From assembly GCA_013044085.1 (NCBI GenBank), contig JABEVI010000199.1, forward strand, positions 1 to 27,994: a stretch of 27,994 bases of DNA, given 5' to 3'. The position numbers and the translations under genes were made by a program. Each line of letters opens with the position of its first letter. Within the stretch, counting starts at the first letter, position 1. The notes beneath the pieces were generated by a model. It had not been told where the DNA came from. It saw only the letters and a list, made by a program, of their open reading frames with translations, and ran no database searches. Shown piece after piece: positions 7,719 through 18,916 of the stretch. Source of the stretch: Steroidobacteraceae bacterium (lineage in GTDB: Bacteria > Pseudomonadota > Gammaproteobacteria > Steroidobacterales > Steroidobacteraceae).

Positions 7719-8560
7719 CCGTTCATTCCCTGCATTACCGCATCGACCATGCGAATCGCATCGAGCGTCGGCGCCACGTCATGGGTACGCACAATCCGTG
7801 CACCGTGGACGACCGCCAGGGCCGCAAGCCCCAATCCGCCGTACAGACGCTCATGCACCTCACGCCCCAGCACCCGGCCGATAAAGCCCTTACGCGACAC
7901 ACCCACGAGCAACGGCGCGCCCAACGCGGTGAACGTGGGCAATTCGCGCAGCAGCTGAAGATTATGCTCCAGCCGCTTGCCGAATCCGATTCCCGGATCG
8001 AGCGCGATCGCATCCGGCGCGATTCCGCCGACGATGCAGCGCTGCCGCTCGGACTTTAGGAACTGCGCGACCTCGCCGACGAGATTCTCGTACCGCGGTT
8101 CATCCTGCATGGTGCGCGGCTCGCCGCGCATGTGCATCAGGCACACCCCGACGCCGGCCGCCGCGGCATAGGCAAGGGCTCCCGGGAGCCGCAACGCCTT
8201 GACGTCGTTGACGATACAGGCGCCCGCCTCAACAGCCGCTCGCATCACTTCAGGTTCGCTGGTGTCGACCGACACCGCCACGTTCAAGCGGGCACGGATT
8301 GTCTCGATGAGCGGCGCAACCCGCTCGATCTGTTGCTGCGCGTCGACGGGCAGCGAGCCGGGACGTGTCGATTCACCGCCGACATCGATGATCGCAGCGC
8401 CCTCCTCGACCAGACGGGCCGCCCGGTCGAATGCGGCGGGGAGATTCAAATAGCGACCACCGTCCGAAAACGAGTCGGGGGTGACGTTCAGGACGCCCAT
8501 CACCACCGGGTGTCCCAAGTCGATGATGCGTTCCCGGCAACGCCAGCGCATGGGGGTCAT
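7715..8560 (-). CDS. folP: dihydropteroate synthase
   Basis: Condenses 6-hydroxymethyl-dihydropterin diphosphate with p-aminobenzoate to dihydropteroate, the sulfonamide-sensitive step of folate synthesis. From the ATG at 8560 it has 281 residues. Signatures in order are VMGVLNVTPDSFSDGG, the SVDTSEPEVM strand, LDPGIGFGKRLEHN and GVSRKGFIGR. The start is uncertain: a TTG at 8566 and a second ATG at 8551 (MRWRCRER) are alternatives, and no strong Shine-Dalgarno sequence decides. It lies 64 bases after ftsH and overlaps glmM by 4 bases. Confidence 0.96.
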   Translation of the reverse strand: MTPMRWRCRERIIDLGHPVVMGVLNVTPDSFSDGGRYLNLPAAFDRAARLVEEGAAIIDVGGESTRPGSLPVDAQQQIERVAPLIETIRARLNVAVSVDTSEPEVMRAAVEAGACIVNDVKALRLPGALAYAAAAGVGVCLMHMRGEPRTMQDEPRYENLVGEVAQFLKSERQRCIVGGIAPDAIALDPGIGFGKRLEHNLQLLRELPTFTALGAPLLVGVSRKGFIGRVLGREVHERLYGGLGLAALAVVHGARIVRTHDVAPTLDAIRMVDAVMQGMNG

Positions 8561-8624
8561 CGCCAATACGTCGCTCAGCCGCGCAGCAAGGCACGCATCC
8601 GCACGCCGCCCGGCAGGGGCCGTC

Positions 8625-10541
8625 TCAATGCTGGCCGGCGGGACTCGCGAGCGGCGCGGCCGGGGCTTCGGCAGGCGGACCGCCGCGGGGATTCGTCGGA
8701 GTCGGCGTATCGTCCCAGTCGTGTGGAGGCCGCGGCTCCCGGCCCTCCATGATGTCCTTGATCTGTTCCTCGTCGATGGTCTCGTATTTTATCAGCGCAG
8801 CCGACATCGCATGCAGCTTGTCCATGCTCGTCTGCAGGATCGTGTAGGCGCGTTTGTAGTTGCCGTCGATCACGCGCCGCACTTCCTCATCGATGACGTG
8901 CGCCGTCTCATCGGAGACTTGCTTGTGCTGGGTCACGCTGCGCCCGAGAAACACTTCCCCGGACTCCTCGCTGTAGGTTTGCGGGCCGAGACGATCCGAC
9001 AATCCCCAACGGGTCACCATGTTGCGCGCCAGTTCGGTCGCCCGCTCGATGTCGTTCGAGGCGCCGGTCGTGACCGCGTCGCGACCGAAAACGAGCTCCT
9101 CGGCAACCCGCCCGCCGAACAGCGTGGCGATCTTGCTCTCGAGCTGGCGCTTGCTCGTGCTGTAGCGGTCCGCCTCCGGCAGAAACATCGTCACGCCGAG
9201 AGCCATGCCCCGCGGAATGATGGTCACCTTGTACACCGGATCGTGCTCCGGCACGCTCAGCCCGACGATCGCATGACCGGCTTCGTGGTAGGCCGTGTTG
9301 CGCTTCTCCGCCTCGCTCATGACCATGGAACGGCGCTCGGCGCCCATCATGATCTTGTCCTTGGCGCGTTCGAACTCCTCCATCGTCACGCTGCGCTTGT
9401 TGCCGCGGGCGGCGAACAGCGCGGCCTCGTTGACGAGGTTCGCCAGATCCGCGCCGGAAAAGCCCGGTGTCCCCCGGGCTATCACGTTCGGCTTGACGTT
9501 GTCGCCGAGCGGCACCTTGCGCATGTGTACTTTGAGGATTTGCTCCCTGCCGCGCACGTCGGGCAGGGGAACGACGACCTGGCGGTCGAATCGACCCGGG
9601 CGCAGCAGCGCCGGATCGAGCACGTCGGGCCGGTTGGTCGCCGCAATCACGATGATGCCTTCGTTGCCCTCGAAACCGTCCATTTCGACCAACAACTGAT
9701 TCAATGTCTGTTCGCGCTCGTCGTGCCCGCCACCCAGACCGGCTCCACGGTGCCTGCCGACGGCATCGATTTCATCGATGAAGATGATGCACGGCGCATG
9801 CTTCTTCGCCTGCTCGAACATGTCGCGTACACGCGATGCGCCGACGCCGACGAACATCTCGACGAAATCGGAGCCGGAAATCGTGAAGAACGGCACCTTG
9901 GCCTCGCCGGCGATCGCCCGCGCGAGCAAGGTCTTGCCGGTGCCGGGGGAACCGACCATCAACACGCCTTTCGGGATCTTGCCGCCAAGTTTTTGGAACT
10001 TGCCGGGATCTTTCAAGAAATCGACGATCTCGACGACTTCCTGTTTGGCCTCCTCGACTCCCGCGACGTCGGCGAAGGTCACGTTCACCTGGTCCTCACC
10101 AAGCAAACGCGCCCGGCTTTTGCCAAATGACATCGCTCCGCGCCCGCCGGAACTGCCCTGCATCTGCCGCATGAAATAGGCCCAGAAGCCGATCAGCAAA
10201 AGAATCGGAAATGCGGAAATCAGCAATTGCACGATCACCGACTGCTGTTTCGGTGGTTCGCCCCGGAATTTCACGCCCTGCGACTCGAGCAGGCCGATCA
10301 GCGCACTGTTGCTGGTCTCCGGGTTATAGGTGACGAATGGCTCCCCTGAACGGCGTTTACCCTCGATGATGTCGCCTTTCAGTGTAACCGAGGCGACATT
10401 ATTGCTCTTGATTTCACTCACGAATTGCGAGTAATCAATCGTCATCGGCTGATCGGAATGAACGCCGAACTGACTGAAAATCAACAATAAAATGACCGCC
10501 AAGGCGACCCATAAGAGAATTTGTTTGGTCAGATCGTTCAA
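8625..10541 (-). CDS. ftsH: ATP-dependent zinc metalloprotease FtsH
   Basis: A membrane-anchored AAA+ protease that degrades unneeded membrane proteins and regulators; in E. coli its targets include LpxC and sigma-32. The protein has 638 residues. Two membrane segments lie at about 7-24 and 103-124 around a periplasmic domain. The AAA core has Walker A GSPGTGKT (197-204), Walker B IIFIDE (252-257) and the second region of homology ATNRPDVLDPALLRPGRFDR. The zinc site HEAGH is at 419-423. Walker A has serine where E. coli has proline (GPPGTGKT), which should not affect nucleotide binding. The C-terminal tail is proline/alanine-rich. It follows rlmE by 63 bases, the conserved rlmE-ftsH order. 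Confidence 0.98.
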   Translation of the reverse strand: MNDLTKQILLWVALAVILLLIFSQFGVHSDQPMTIDYSQFVSEIKSNNVASVTLKGDIIEGKRRSGEPFVTYNPETSNSALIGLLESQGVKFRGEPPKQQSVIVQLLISAFPILLLIGFWAYFMRQMQGSSGGRGAMSFGKSRARLLGEDQVNVTFADVAGVEEAKQEVVEIVDFLKDPGKFQKLGGKIPKGVLMVGSPGTGKTLLARAIAGEAKVPFFTISGSDFVEMFVGVGASRVRDMFEQAKKHAPCIIFIDEIDAVGRHRGAGLGGGHDEREQTLNQLLVEMDGFEGNEGIIVIAATNRPDVLDPALLRPGRFDRQVVVPLPDVRGREQILKVHMRKVPLGDNVKPNVIARGTPGFSGADLANLVNEAALFAARGNKRSVTMEEFERAKDKIMMGAERRSMVMSEAEKRNTAYHEAGHAIVGLSVPEHDPVYKVTIIPRGMALGVTMFLPEADRYSTSKRQLESKIATLFGGRVAEELVFGRDAVTTGASNDIERATELARNMVTRWGLSDRLGPQTYSEESGEVFLGRSVTQHKQVSDETAHVIDEEVRRVIDGNYKRAYTILQTSMDKLHAMSAALIKYETIDEEQIKDIMEGREPRPPHDWDDTPTPTNPRGGPPAEAPAAPLASPAGQH

Positions 10542-10604
10542 TTTCCACCTACGTATCGCGATATCGTCTACGACCCCAATGCCGGACAGACGTTCCCGTT
10601 GACG

Positions 10605-11231
10605 TTACACCATCCGAAACTGGCGCGCCAACAGATAGATCTCAGAACTGCGGGCCCGCGACGCCTTCGGCTTTTTCGTCGCGACCCGTCCGAAGTGCAC
10701 CCTCGCCTCCCGAATGATCTGGTCGAAACCCTCACCCTGAAACAATTTCAGCAGCGCATCGCCACCGGGCACCAACACGCGCGTGGCGAAATCGAGCGCC
10801 ATTTCCGCCAACATCATCGAGCGGGCCTGGTCCACCGAGTCGACGCCGCTCATATTGGGGGCCATGTCGGACAAAACAAGGTCGACCTTAGTCCCACCGA
10901 GCCGCCCGAGCACCTCGGCGAGCACGGCTTCTTCGCGAAAATCCCCCTGAACGAACTCGACGCCGGGAATTGCATCCATCGGCAGGATGTCGGTGGCGAC
11001 GATCCGGCCCGCGCCACCAAGGACACGCGCGGCATACTGGCTCCACCCGCCGGGCGCGGCGCCGAGATCCACGCACCGTATGCCGTTGCGCAGCAGTCGC
11101 TCGCGCTGCTGAATCTCCTCGAGTTTGAACACCGCACGCGAACGCCATCCCTCGCGCTGCGCGCGTTTCACGTACTCATCGCTGGCATGTTCGGCGAGCC
11201 AGCGGGCGCTGCTCTTGGATCGTTTCGGCAT
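10605..11231 (-). CDS. rlmE: 23S rRNA 2'-O-ribose U2552 methyltransferase
   Basis: Also called RrmJ/FtsJ. It methylates the 2'-OH of U2552 in the A loop of 23S rRNA during late 50S assembly, using S-adenosylmethionine. From the ATG at 11231 (MPKRSKSSARW) it has 208 residues (E. coli 209). The catalytic K-D-K-E tetrad is present as Lys36, Asp122, Lys162 and Glu197, and the SAM loop VDLGAAPGGWSQ is at 54-65. The open frame continues upstream into yhbY, but that part is a shadow. It diverges from yhbY across 33 bases and precedes ftsH, with which it probably shares a transcript. Confidence 0.97.
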   Translation of the reverse strand: MPKRSKSSARWLAEHASDEYVKRAQREGWRSRAVFKLEEIQQRERLLRNGIRCVDLGAAPGGWSQYAARVLGGAGRIVATDILPMDAIPGVEFVQGDFREEAVLAEVLGRLGGTKVDLVLSDMAPNMSGVDSVDQARSMMLAEMALDFATRVLVPGGDALLKLFQGEGFDQIIREARVHFGRVATKKPKASRARSSEIYLLARQFRMV

Positions 11232-11252
11232 CGGCTCGGCCCTTAAACGCTC

Positions 11253-11258
11253 TATAAT
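11253..11258 (+). promoter_or_regulatory. -10 element of a probable leaderless yhbY promoter
   Basis: A perfect TATAAT ends 6 bases before the GTG start codon of yhbY. With the usual distance of about 7 bases from the last T, transcription would start on the G of the GTG, giving a leaderless mRNA. No -35 hexamer is recognisable at 16-18 bases upstream and there is no Shine-Dalgarno sequence, which agrees with leaderless translation but weakens the promoter call. Confidence 0.5.
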
Positions 11259-11264
11259 GGCACC

Positions 11265-11567
11265 GTGAGTCTCACAGAACGGCAAAAGAAGCACCTGCGG
11301 CGGCTCGCCCACGCCCTCTCCCCGGTCGTGATGATCGGCACCGCCGGCGCGAGCGAGGCGGTGGCCGCCGAACTCGAGCGCGCCCTCGACACCCACGAAC
11401 TGGTCAAGGTAAGCGCCCGCATCGGCGACCGCGAGCGGCGCGACACGGCTCTCGCGGGCCTCGCCACGCGCACCGCGAGCGAACTCGTGCAGCGCATCGG
11501 CAACGTCGGCGTGTTCTACCGACGTCGCAAGGACCTACCGAAGATCGTCGTTCCAGACCAACAGTAA
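11265..11567 (+). CDS. yhbY: YhbY family ribosome assembly RNA-binding protein
   Basis: A small CRS1-YhbY (CRM) domain protein associated with pre-50S ribosome assembly. The protein has 100 residues (E. coli 97) and matches the E. coli pattern LTERQKKHLRRLAHALSPVV, then IGTAGASE in the place of the GxxG-type loop, then HELVKV. The start is a GTG at 11265; no other start gives the family N-terminus. It is transcribed divergently from rlmE, as in E. coli and Pseudomonas. Its last 33 bases overlap the 3' end of the convergent DUF4149 gene, so the two transcripts are complementary at their ends. Confidence 0.94.
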   Translation: MSLTERQKKHLRRLAHALSPVVMIGTAGASEAVAAELERALDTHELVKVSARIGDRERRDTALAGLATRTASELVQRIGNVGVFYRRRKDLPKIVVPDQQ

Positions 11568-11939
11568 TCCGGCCGCGCACGCCGCCGCGTACAGCACCGC
11601 TGCGAGGCCGTGCCAGGCACCGAAACTCAGCCCCGAAGAAACACCGTGCAAAAGCGCCTGCTGCATGCGCGGACGCAGCAGCCATTCGTTGACCGCGAGC
11701 AACGCCGCCGCGAGATACAGCCACAGAAAGCGCGTCCGCCCGGGAAGCGCCAGCGCGAGTAGCGCGACCGCCGCGCAGAGCCAGGACTCAACGCGAAACA
11801 GCCGGCCGGCCAGCATTCCGGCAAGGTGCCGGTTCGGTTGAGTGAAAAACAGGGTCGGCGCGACCCACGCGGCGAGCGACCACATGCTGCCGATCGTGAG
11901 CACCAGCAGGATGCGGAAAAAGGCACGCAGACGATTCAA
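11535..11939 (-). CDS. DUF4149 domain membrane protein, function unknown
   Basis: A 134-residue integral membrane protein with four hydrophobic segments (about 7-29, 47-65, 68-86 and 105-127). The N-terminal part with WVAPTLFF-x9-GMLAGRLF resembles the DUF4149/TMEM205-like family. A protein of this kind sits at the same place, between yhbY and greA, in Pseudomonas (PA4754 region). No enzymatic motif is visible and the function is unknown. The ATG overlaps the greA stop by 4 bases, so it is the last gene of carA-carB-greA. The 3' end overlaps yhbY on the other strand by 33 bases. Confidence 0.8.
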   Translation of the reverse strand: MNRLRAFFRILLVLTIGSMWSLAAWVAPTLFFTQPNRHLAGMLAGRLFRVESWLCAAVALLALALPGRTRFLWLYLAAALLAVNEWLLRPRMQQALLHGVSSGLSFGAWHGLAAVLYAAACAAGLLLVWNDDLR

Positions 11940-12408
11940 ACGTAACGCACCGAGACGATTTCATAGCTACGCGTACCGCCCGGCGTCGCGACGTCGACAA
12001 CGTCGCCCTCGGACTTGCCGATCAATGCGCGCGCTATCGGCGATGAGACCGACAGCAGCCCCAGCTTGATGTCGGCCTCGTCATCGCCAACCAGCTGATA
12101 GCGCACCGCCGCCCCGCCGCTCTGATCCTCGAGTTCGATGGTCGCCCCGAAGACGACGCGGCCGCTCGGCGAGAGCTTGGTCACGTCGATGACCTCGGCG
12201 TTGGACAACCGATGCTCGATCTCGTTGATCCGTCCCTCGATGAAGCTCTGCTGCTCGCGGGCGGCGTGATATTCGGCGTTCTCGCTCAGATCACCGTGCG
12301 CGCGCGCCTCGGCGATGGCTTTGATCACGTTCGGGCGATCTTCGCCCTTCAGCTTCTTCAGCTCTTCGCGCAAGCGCGTCGCGCCGCGCAGAGTCATTGG
12401 AGTTCGCT

Positions 12409-12412
<4 letters not shown>
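11936..12412 (-). CDS. greA: transcription elongation factor GreA
   Basis: Rescues backtracked RNA polymerase by stimulating cleavage of the nascent RNA through the secondary channel. I chose the TTG at 12412: it gives 158 residues, exactly the E. coli length, with MKRTPMTLRGA matching E. coli MQAIPMTLRGA. It has a Shine-Dalgarno sequence AAGGAA 8 bases upstream and overlaps the carB stop as TTGA. The ATG at 12397 (MTLRGA) is the alternative and lacks a good Shine-Dalgarno sequence. The coiled-coil tip AHGDLSENAEY has the acidic Asp41 and Glu44, and the C-terminal FKBP-like part contains VGDDEADIKLGLLSVSSPIA. Confidence 0.95.
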
Positions 12413-15633
<3,221 letters not shown>

Positions 15634-15636
15634 GCG

Positions 15637-16815
15637 CTAGCTCTCGGCGCTCGTCTGTTTTTGAATCGATTTCACTCGAGAATTTGCCTGTAACCTATTG
15701 ATTATAAGATCTATAAAATGTTCGAACAGGGGGCGAAGGTCGTGCGGACCCGGACTTGCTTCCGGGTGCCCCTGAAAGGTGAACGCGGGATGATCGTTGC
15801 GCGCAATGCCCTGCAGCGAGCCATCGAACAAAGACCGGTGCGTCGCTCTCAGGGTGTCCGGCAAAGTGGCTTCATCGACCGTAAAGCCATGATTCTGGCT
15901 GGAGATGAAGACCCGGCCCGACGCCAATTCGAGCACGGGATGGTTTGCACCGTGATGCCCGAACTTCATCTTCACCGTCCGCGCACCACTCGCGAGTGCC
16001 AGCAATTGGTGTCCAAGACAGATACCGAAGATCGGAATCTCGGTCTCGAGAAGCCTCGCGATCGCCTCGATCGCGTAGTCGCAGGGCTCAGGGTCACCCG
16101 GCCCATTTGATAAGAAAATACCGTCAGGATTCATCGCAAGTACTTGATCCGAGGTCGTTTGAGCCGGAACGACAGTGACTCGACAGCCGTGATCGGCCAG
16201 CATGCGCAGAATGTTGCGCTTGATACCGAAGTCGTAGGCAACCACGTGCAAGCGGTTCTGTGGGCGGGGCGGCTTCGGTTCCGGCCTGCACAAACTGCCC
16301 TCATTCCACTGGTAGCTGCGCTTGGTTGCAACCACCTTCGCCAGGTCCATGCCCTTCAGGCCCGGAAATTTGCGAGCCGCCCGAACCGCATCGGCCTCGC
16401 CGATATTCTCCCCGGTCATGATGCAACCGGCTTGCGCCCCCTTCTGCCGAAGGAGCCGGGTGAGCTTGCGTGTGTCGATCTCGGCGATTGCGACCACCTT
16501 GCCGCGCGCCAGAAACTGGCCGAGGGACTCGGTTGCGCGCCAATTCGAATGCAACACCGGCAGATCCCGTATCACCAATCCGGCGGCGTAGATCGCGCCG
16601 GACTCGTGGTCCTCCGGTGTGGTACCGGTGTTGCCGATGTGAGGGTAGGTCAGGGTGACGATCTGGCGACAGTACGAGGGGTCGGTCAGAATTTCCTGAT
16701 AGCCGGTCATCGCGGTGTTGAAAACCACCTCGCCGGTCGTGTTCCCCTTGGCGCCGACCGAGACACCACGGAACACGCTGCCATCTTCGAGAGCTAGCAC
16801 AGCAGGTGTCGACAC
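15637..16815 (-). CDS. carA: carbamoyl phosphate synthase small subunit
   Basis: The glutaminase subunit that releases ammonia from glutamine for CarB. The protein has 392 residues. The class I amidotransferase triad is present: Cys266 in FGICLGHQ, His350 and Glu352 in FQGHPEASPGP. The N-terminal half carries the CarA signature NTAMTGYQEILTDPSY. The start is a GTG at 16815, preceded by AGGA at a 6-base spacing. It leads carA-carB-greA-DUF4149, and a promoter candidate lies about 110-140 bases upstream, just after dapB. Confidence 0.98.
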   Translation of the reverse strand: MSTPAVLALEDGSVFRGVSVGAKGNTTGEVVFNTAMTGYQEILTDPSYCRQIVTLTYPHIGNTGTTPEDHESGAIYAAGLVIRDLPVLHSNWRATESLGQFLARGKVVAIAEIDTRKLTRLLRQKGAQAGCIMTGENIGEADAVRAARKFPGLKGMDLAKVVATKRSYQWNEGSLCRPEPKPPRPQNRLHVVAYDFGIKRNILRMLADHGCRVTVVPAQTTSDQVLAMNPDGIFLSNGPGDPEPCDYAIEAIARLLETEIPIFGICLGHQLLALASGARTVKMKFGHHGANHPVLELASGRVFISSQNHGFTVDEATLPDTLRATHRSLFDGSLQGIARNDHPAFTFQGHPEASPGPHDLRPLFEHFIDLIINRLQANSRVKSIQKQTSAES

Positions 16816-16863
16816 TCCGGTTCCTCGCTTTGCGCCAGGCGCATTCTGCAGACATGCGAAAGA

Positions 16864-16890
16864 GGAGGCGCCCCTTGCAGAACAGCCTCC
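16864..16890 (-). repeat. stem-loop in the carA leader
   Basis: On the minus strand GGAGGC (16890-16885), a 15-base loop and GCCTCC (16869-16864) form a perfect 6-bp stem, followed by TCTTTC. The position, between the promoter candidate and carA, suits an attenuator, but the T-stretch is short and interrupted, and no short leader peptide gene is evident. A role is only a possibility. Confidence 0.35.
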
Positions 16891-16919
16891 CGCTTCAATA
16901 AATTCCAGCCTAGGGATTC

Positions 16920-16947
16920 CGGGCGCGAATATTAACGGCGGCGCCCG
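16920..16947. repeat. inverted repeat framing the carAB -10 element
   Basis: CGGGCGC, 14 bases, GCGCCCG: a perfect 7-bp inverted repeat whose centre holds the -10 hexamer of the carA promoter candidate. It could be an operator. It could also act as an RNA hairpin behind dapB, although the T-run needed for an intrinsic terminator is missing. Confidence 0.5.
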
Positions 16948-16957
16948 CTCCTGTCCA
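16929..16957 (-). promoter_or_regulatory. sigma-70 type promoter candidate for carAB
   Basis: On the minus strand TGGACA (16957-16952, 5 of 6 consensus bases) and TAATAT (16934-16929, 4 of 6) are 17 bases apart. Transcription would start near 16922, leaving a leader of about 107 bases before the carA GTG. The site lies in the 150-base gap after dapB, which suggests that carAB is expressed separately from the chaperone operon. Confidence 0.55.
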
Positions 16958-16965
16958 TGCCTCGA

Positions 16966-17760
16966 TCAGCCGTCGAGCACGTCCTGCATGCCATAACTAC
17001 CCGGCGCCCGACCGACGAGCCACGCCGCCGCTCGCAACGCGCCACGAGCGAAGATCATGCGGTCACCGGCCCTATGCATGAGTTCCAGACGCTCACCCTC
17101 GCCGGCGAAAATCACCGTGTGCTCGCCGACGATGTCGCCGCCACGCAGCACGGAAAACCCGATCGTGCCGCCGCGACGCGGCCCCGTCTCGGTCTGCCGG
17201 TCGAGGACCGCCAGTTCATCGAGCGGACGCCCGCGCGCCGAAGCAATGGCTTCGCCGAGATGCAGCGCCGTACCGGACGGCGCATCGCGCTTCATCCGAT
17301 GATGAGCCTCGAGGATTTCGGCATCGAAGTCCTCGCCAAGGCTGCGCGAGGCGATCCGCACGAGCCGTTCCAGGAGCGCCACCCCGATACTCATATTGGG
17401 GGCGATCAACACAGGAATCTTGCGGGCGGCTTCCCGCAACGCGGCCAGTGCCTCGGCCTCGAGCCCGGTGGCGCCGACGACCAGCGGCACCCGTGCTTGC
17501 GCGCACGCCGCCGCGTGTGCGCCCACCGCAAGCGGCAGACTGAAGTCGATCGCCACCGTCGCGGTGCGCAGCGCGATGTCCACATCGGCCGTGACCGCGA
17601 CACCGCTCTCCGGCCCCTCGAAAGCGGCGTCCCTGCCGACCCGCACGCTGCCCGCAGAAGCCACGGCACCCGCAAGCGCGAATCCGGGCGTATCGACCAG
17701 CGCGCGCAACACCGATTGTCCCATACGACCCGTGACCCCGAAGACGGTCAACCGTTGCAT
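16966..17760 (-). CDS. dapB: 4-hydroxy-tetrahydrodipicolinate reductase
   Basis: Reduces 4-hydroxy-tetrahydrodipicolinate with NAD(P)H on the way to diaminopimelate (peptidoglycan) and lysine. The protein has 264 residues. The N-terminal Rossmann loop VFGVTGRMGQ is at 6-15. The catalytic EAHHRMKRDAPSGTA contains His153-His154 and Lys157. The ATG at 17760 lies 13 bases after the dnaJ stop, so dapB is probably read from the dnaK-dnaJ transcript, the order also known from Pseudomonas (dnaJ-dapB-carA). No independent promoter was seen. Confidence 0.97.
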   Translation of the reverse strand: MQRLTVFGVTGRMGQSVLRALVDTPGFALAGAVASAGSVRVGRDAAFEGPESGVAVTADVDIALRTATVAIDFSLPLAVGAHAAACAQARVPLVVGATGLEAEALAALREAARKIPVLIAPNMSIGVALLERLVRIASRSLGEDFDAEILEAHHRMKRDAPSGTALHLGEAIASARGRPLDELAVLDRQTETGPRRGGTIGFSVLRGGDIVGEHTVIFAGEGERLELMHRAGDRMIFARGALRAAAWLVGRAPGSYGMQDVLDG

Positions 17761-17773
17761 GGCGGCCCCATGC

Positions 17774-18892
17774 TCATGGCAATGCGCCGGTGAAGAACTT
17801 CTTGACGCCCTCGAAGAAGGACTTCTCGCGCGGATGATGGCTTCCCTGCCCCAGCGAGGATTCGAATTTGCTCAGCAGTTCCCTCTGCTCGGCGCTGAGG
17901 CCGACCGGAGTTTCTACCACCACCCGGCAATACAGATCACCGGTGGATCCGCCGCGAACCGGTTTGACCCCCTTCGAGCGCACGCGAAATATGCGGCCGG
18001 ACTGTGTTTCCGAGGGAATCTTCAGCACGACCTCGCCGTCGAGGGTCGGCACGGCGACCGTACCGCCGAGCGCCGCGGTCGCGAAGCTGATCGGCACCTC
18101 GCAGGAAAGATTGCTGCCCTCACGCTCGAAGATCGCGTGCTCGCGGACATGGATCTCCACGTACAGGTCCCCGGCCGGTCCGCCGTTGCTCCCGGCCTCA
18201 CCCTCGGCACCCAGCCGGATCCGGTCGCCATTGTCCACACCCGCGGGAATCTTCACCGCCAGCGACTTTTCTTGACGCACGCGACCCTGCCCGAGACAGG
18301 TGTCGCAGGGGTTGGAAACCACCTTGCCGCGCCCCTTGCAGCGCGGGCAGGGTTGCTGGATCGTAAAGATCGATTGTTGTACCCGCACCTGTCCATGCCC
18401 GCCGCAGGTGTCGCAGGTTTTCGGCTGCGAACCTTTGGCGGCACCGGAACCGCCGCAGGAGTGACATTCCGCGAGAGCCGGAATCCGGATCGTCGTTTCG
18501 GTGCCGAAGACCGCCTGTTCCAGGTCGATCTCCAATTCGTAGCGCAGGTCGGCGCCGCGGAACACCTGCGAGCGCCCACGTTGCCCGCCGGAGAAGATGT
18601 CGCCGAACATCTCCCCGAAGATGTCGCCGAACGCATCGCCGGCACCGAAGCCCCCGCCCCTGCCGGCATTCAGTCCCTCGTGGCCGAATTGATCGTACGC
18701 TGCCCGCTTCTGCGGGTCCGCCAGCACTTCGTAGGCTTCCTTGGCTTCCTTGAATCGATGCTCGGCGTCCGGATCTTCCTGGTTCCGGTCGGGATGATAT
18801 TTCATCGCCAGACGACGATAGGCCTTCTTGATTTCGGCATCCGTCGCCGTACGCGGCACGTCGAGTAGTTTGTAGTAGTCCTGCTTCGCCAT
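17774..18892 (-). CDS. dnaJ: chaperone protein DnaJ (Hsp40)
   Basis: Co-chaperone that delivers unfolded clients to DnaK and stimulates its ATPase. From the ATG at 18892 (MAKQDYYKLL) it has 372 residues; the GTG one codon upstream is also possible. Domains in order are the J domain with the HPD motif at 33-35, a Gly/Phe-rich linker (about 72-105) and a zinc domain with four CxxCxGxG-type repeats between about 143 and 204. The substrate-binding C-terminal domains follow. It is separated from dnaK by a 95-base gap containing a strong stem-loop. The last ~40 residues (LSKFESSLGQGSHHPREKSF) are as usual for type I DnaJ. Confidence 0.98.
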   Translation of the reverse strand: MAKQDYYKLLDVPRTATDAEIKKAYRRLAMKYHPDRNQEDPDAEHRFKEAKEAYEVLADPQKRAAYDQFGHEGLNAGRGGGFGAGDAFGDIFGEMFGDIFSGGQRGRSQVFRGADLRYELEIDLEQAVFGTETTIRIPALAECHSCGGSGAAKGSQPKTCDTCGGHGQVRVQQSIFTIQQPCPRCKGRGKVVSNPCDTCLGQGRVRQEKSLAVKIPAGVDNGDRIRLGAEGEAGSNGGPAGDLYVEIHVREHAIFEREGSNLSCEVPISFATAALGGTVAVPTLDGEVVLKIPSETQSGRIFRVRSKGVKPVRGGSTGDLYCRVVVETPVGLSAEQRELLSKFESSLGQGSHHPREKSFFEGVKKFFTGALP

Positions 18893-18916
18893 CACCTACC
18901 CGCAACCCATGAGCAT

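Noticed and set aside
197..10000. FtsH Walker A with Ser for Pro (GSPGTGKT) as a functional defect
   Set aside because: The position is variable in P-loops (GxxxxGKT). All catalytic residues, including HEAGH, are intact.
10542..10604. Heat-shock promoter before ftsH
   Set aside because: No CTTGAA/CCCCAT pair in this gap or in the rlmE upstream region; ftsH is probably expressed from the rlmE side.
16301..16855. Minus-strand frame MSAECAWRKARNRS beginning in the carA leader, as a possible arginine-rich leader peptide
   Set aside because: It does not stop before carA but runs 184 codons into it out of frame, unlike a leader peptide, and there is no Shine-Dalgarno sequence.
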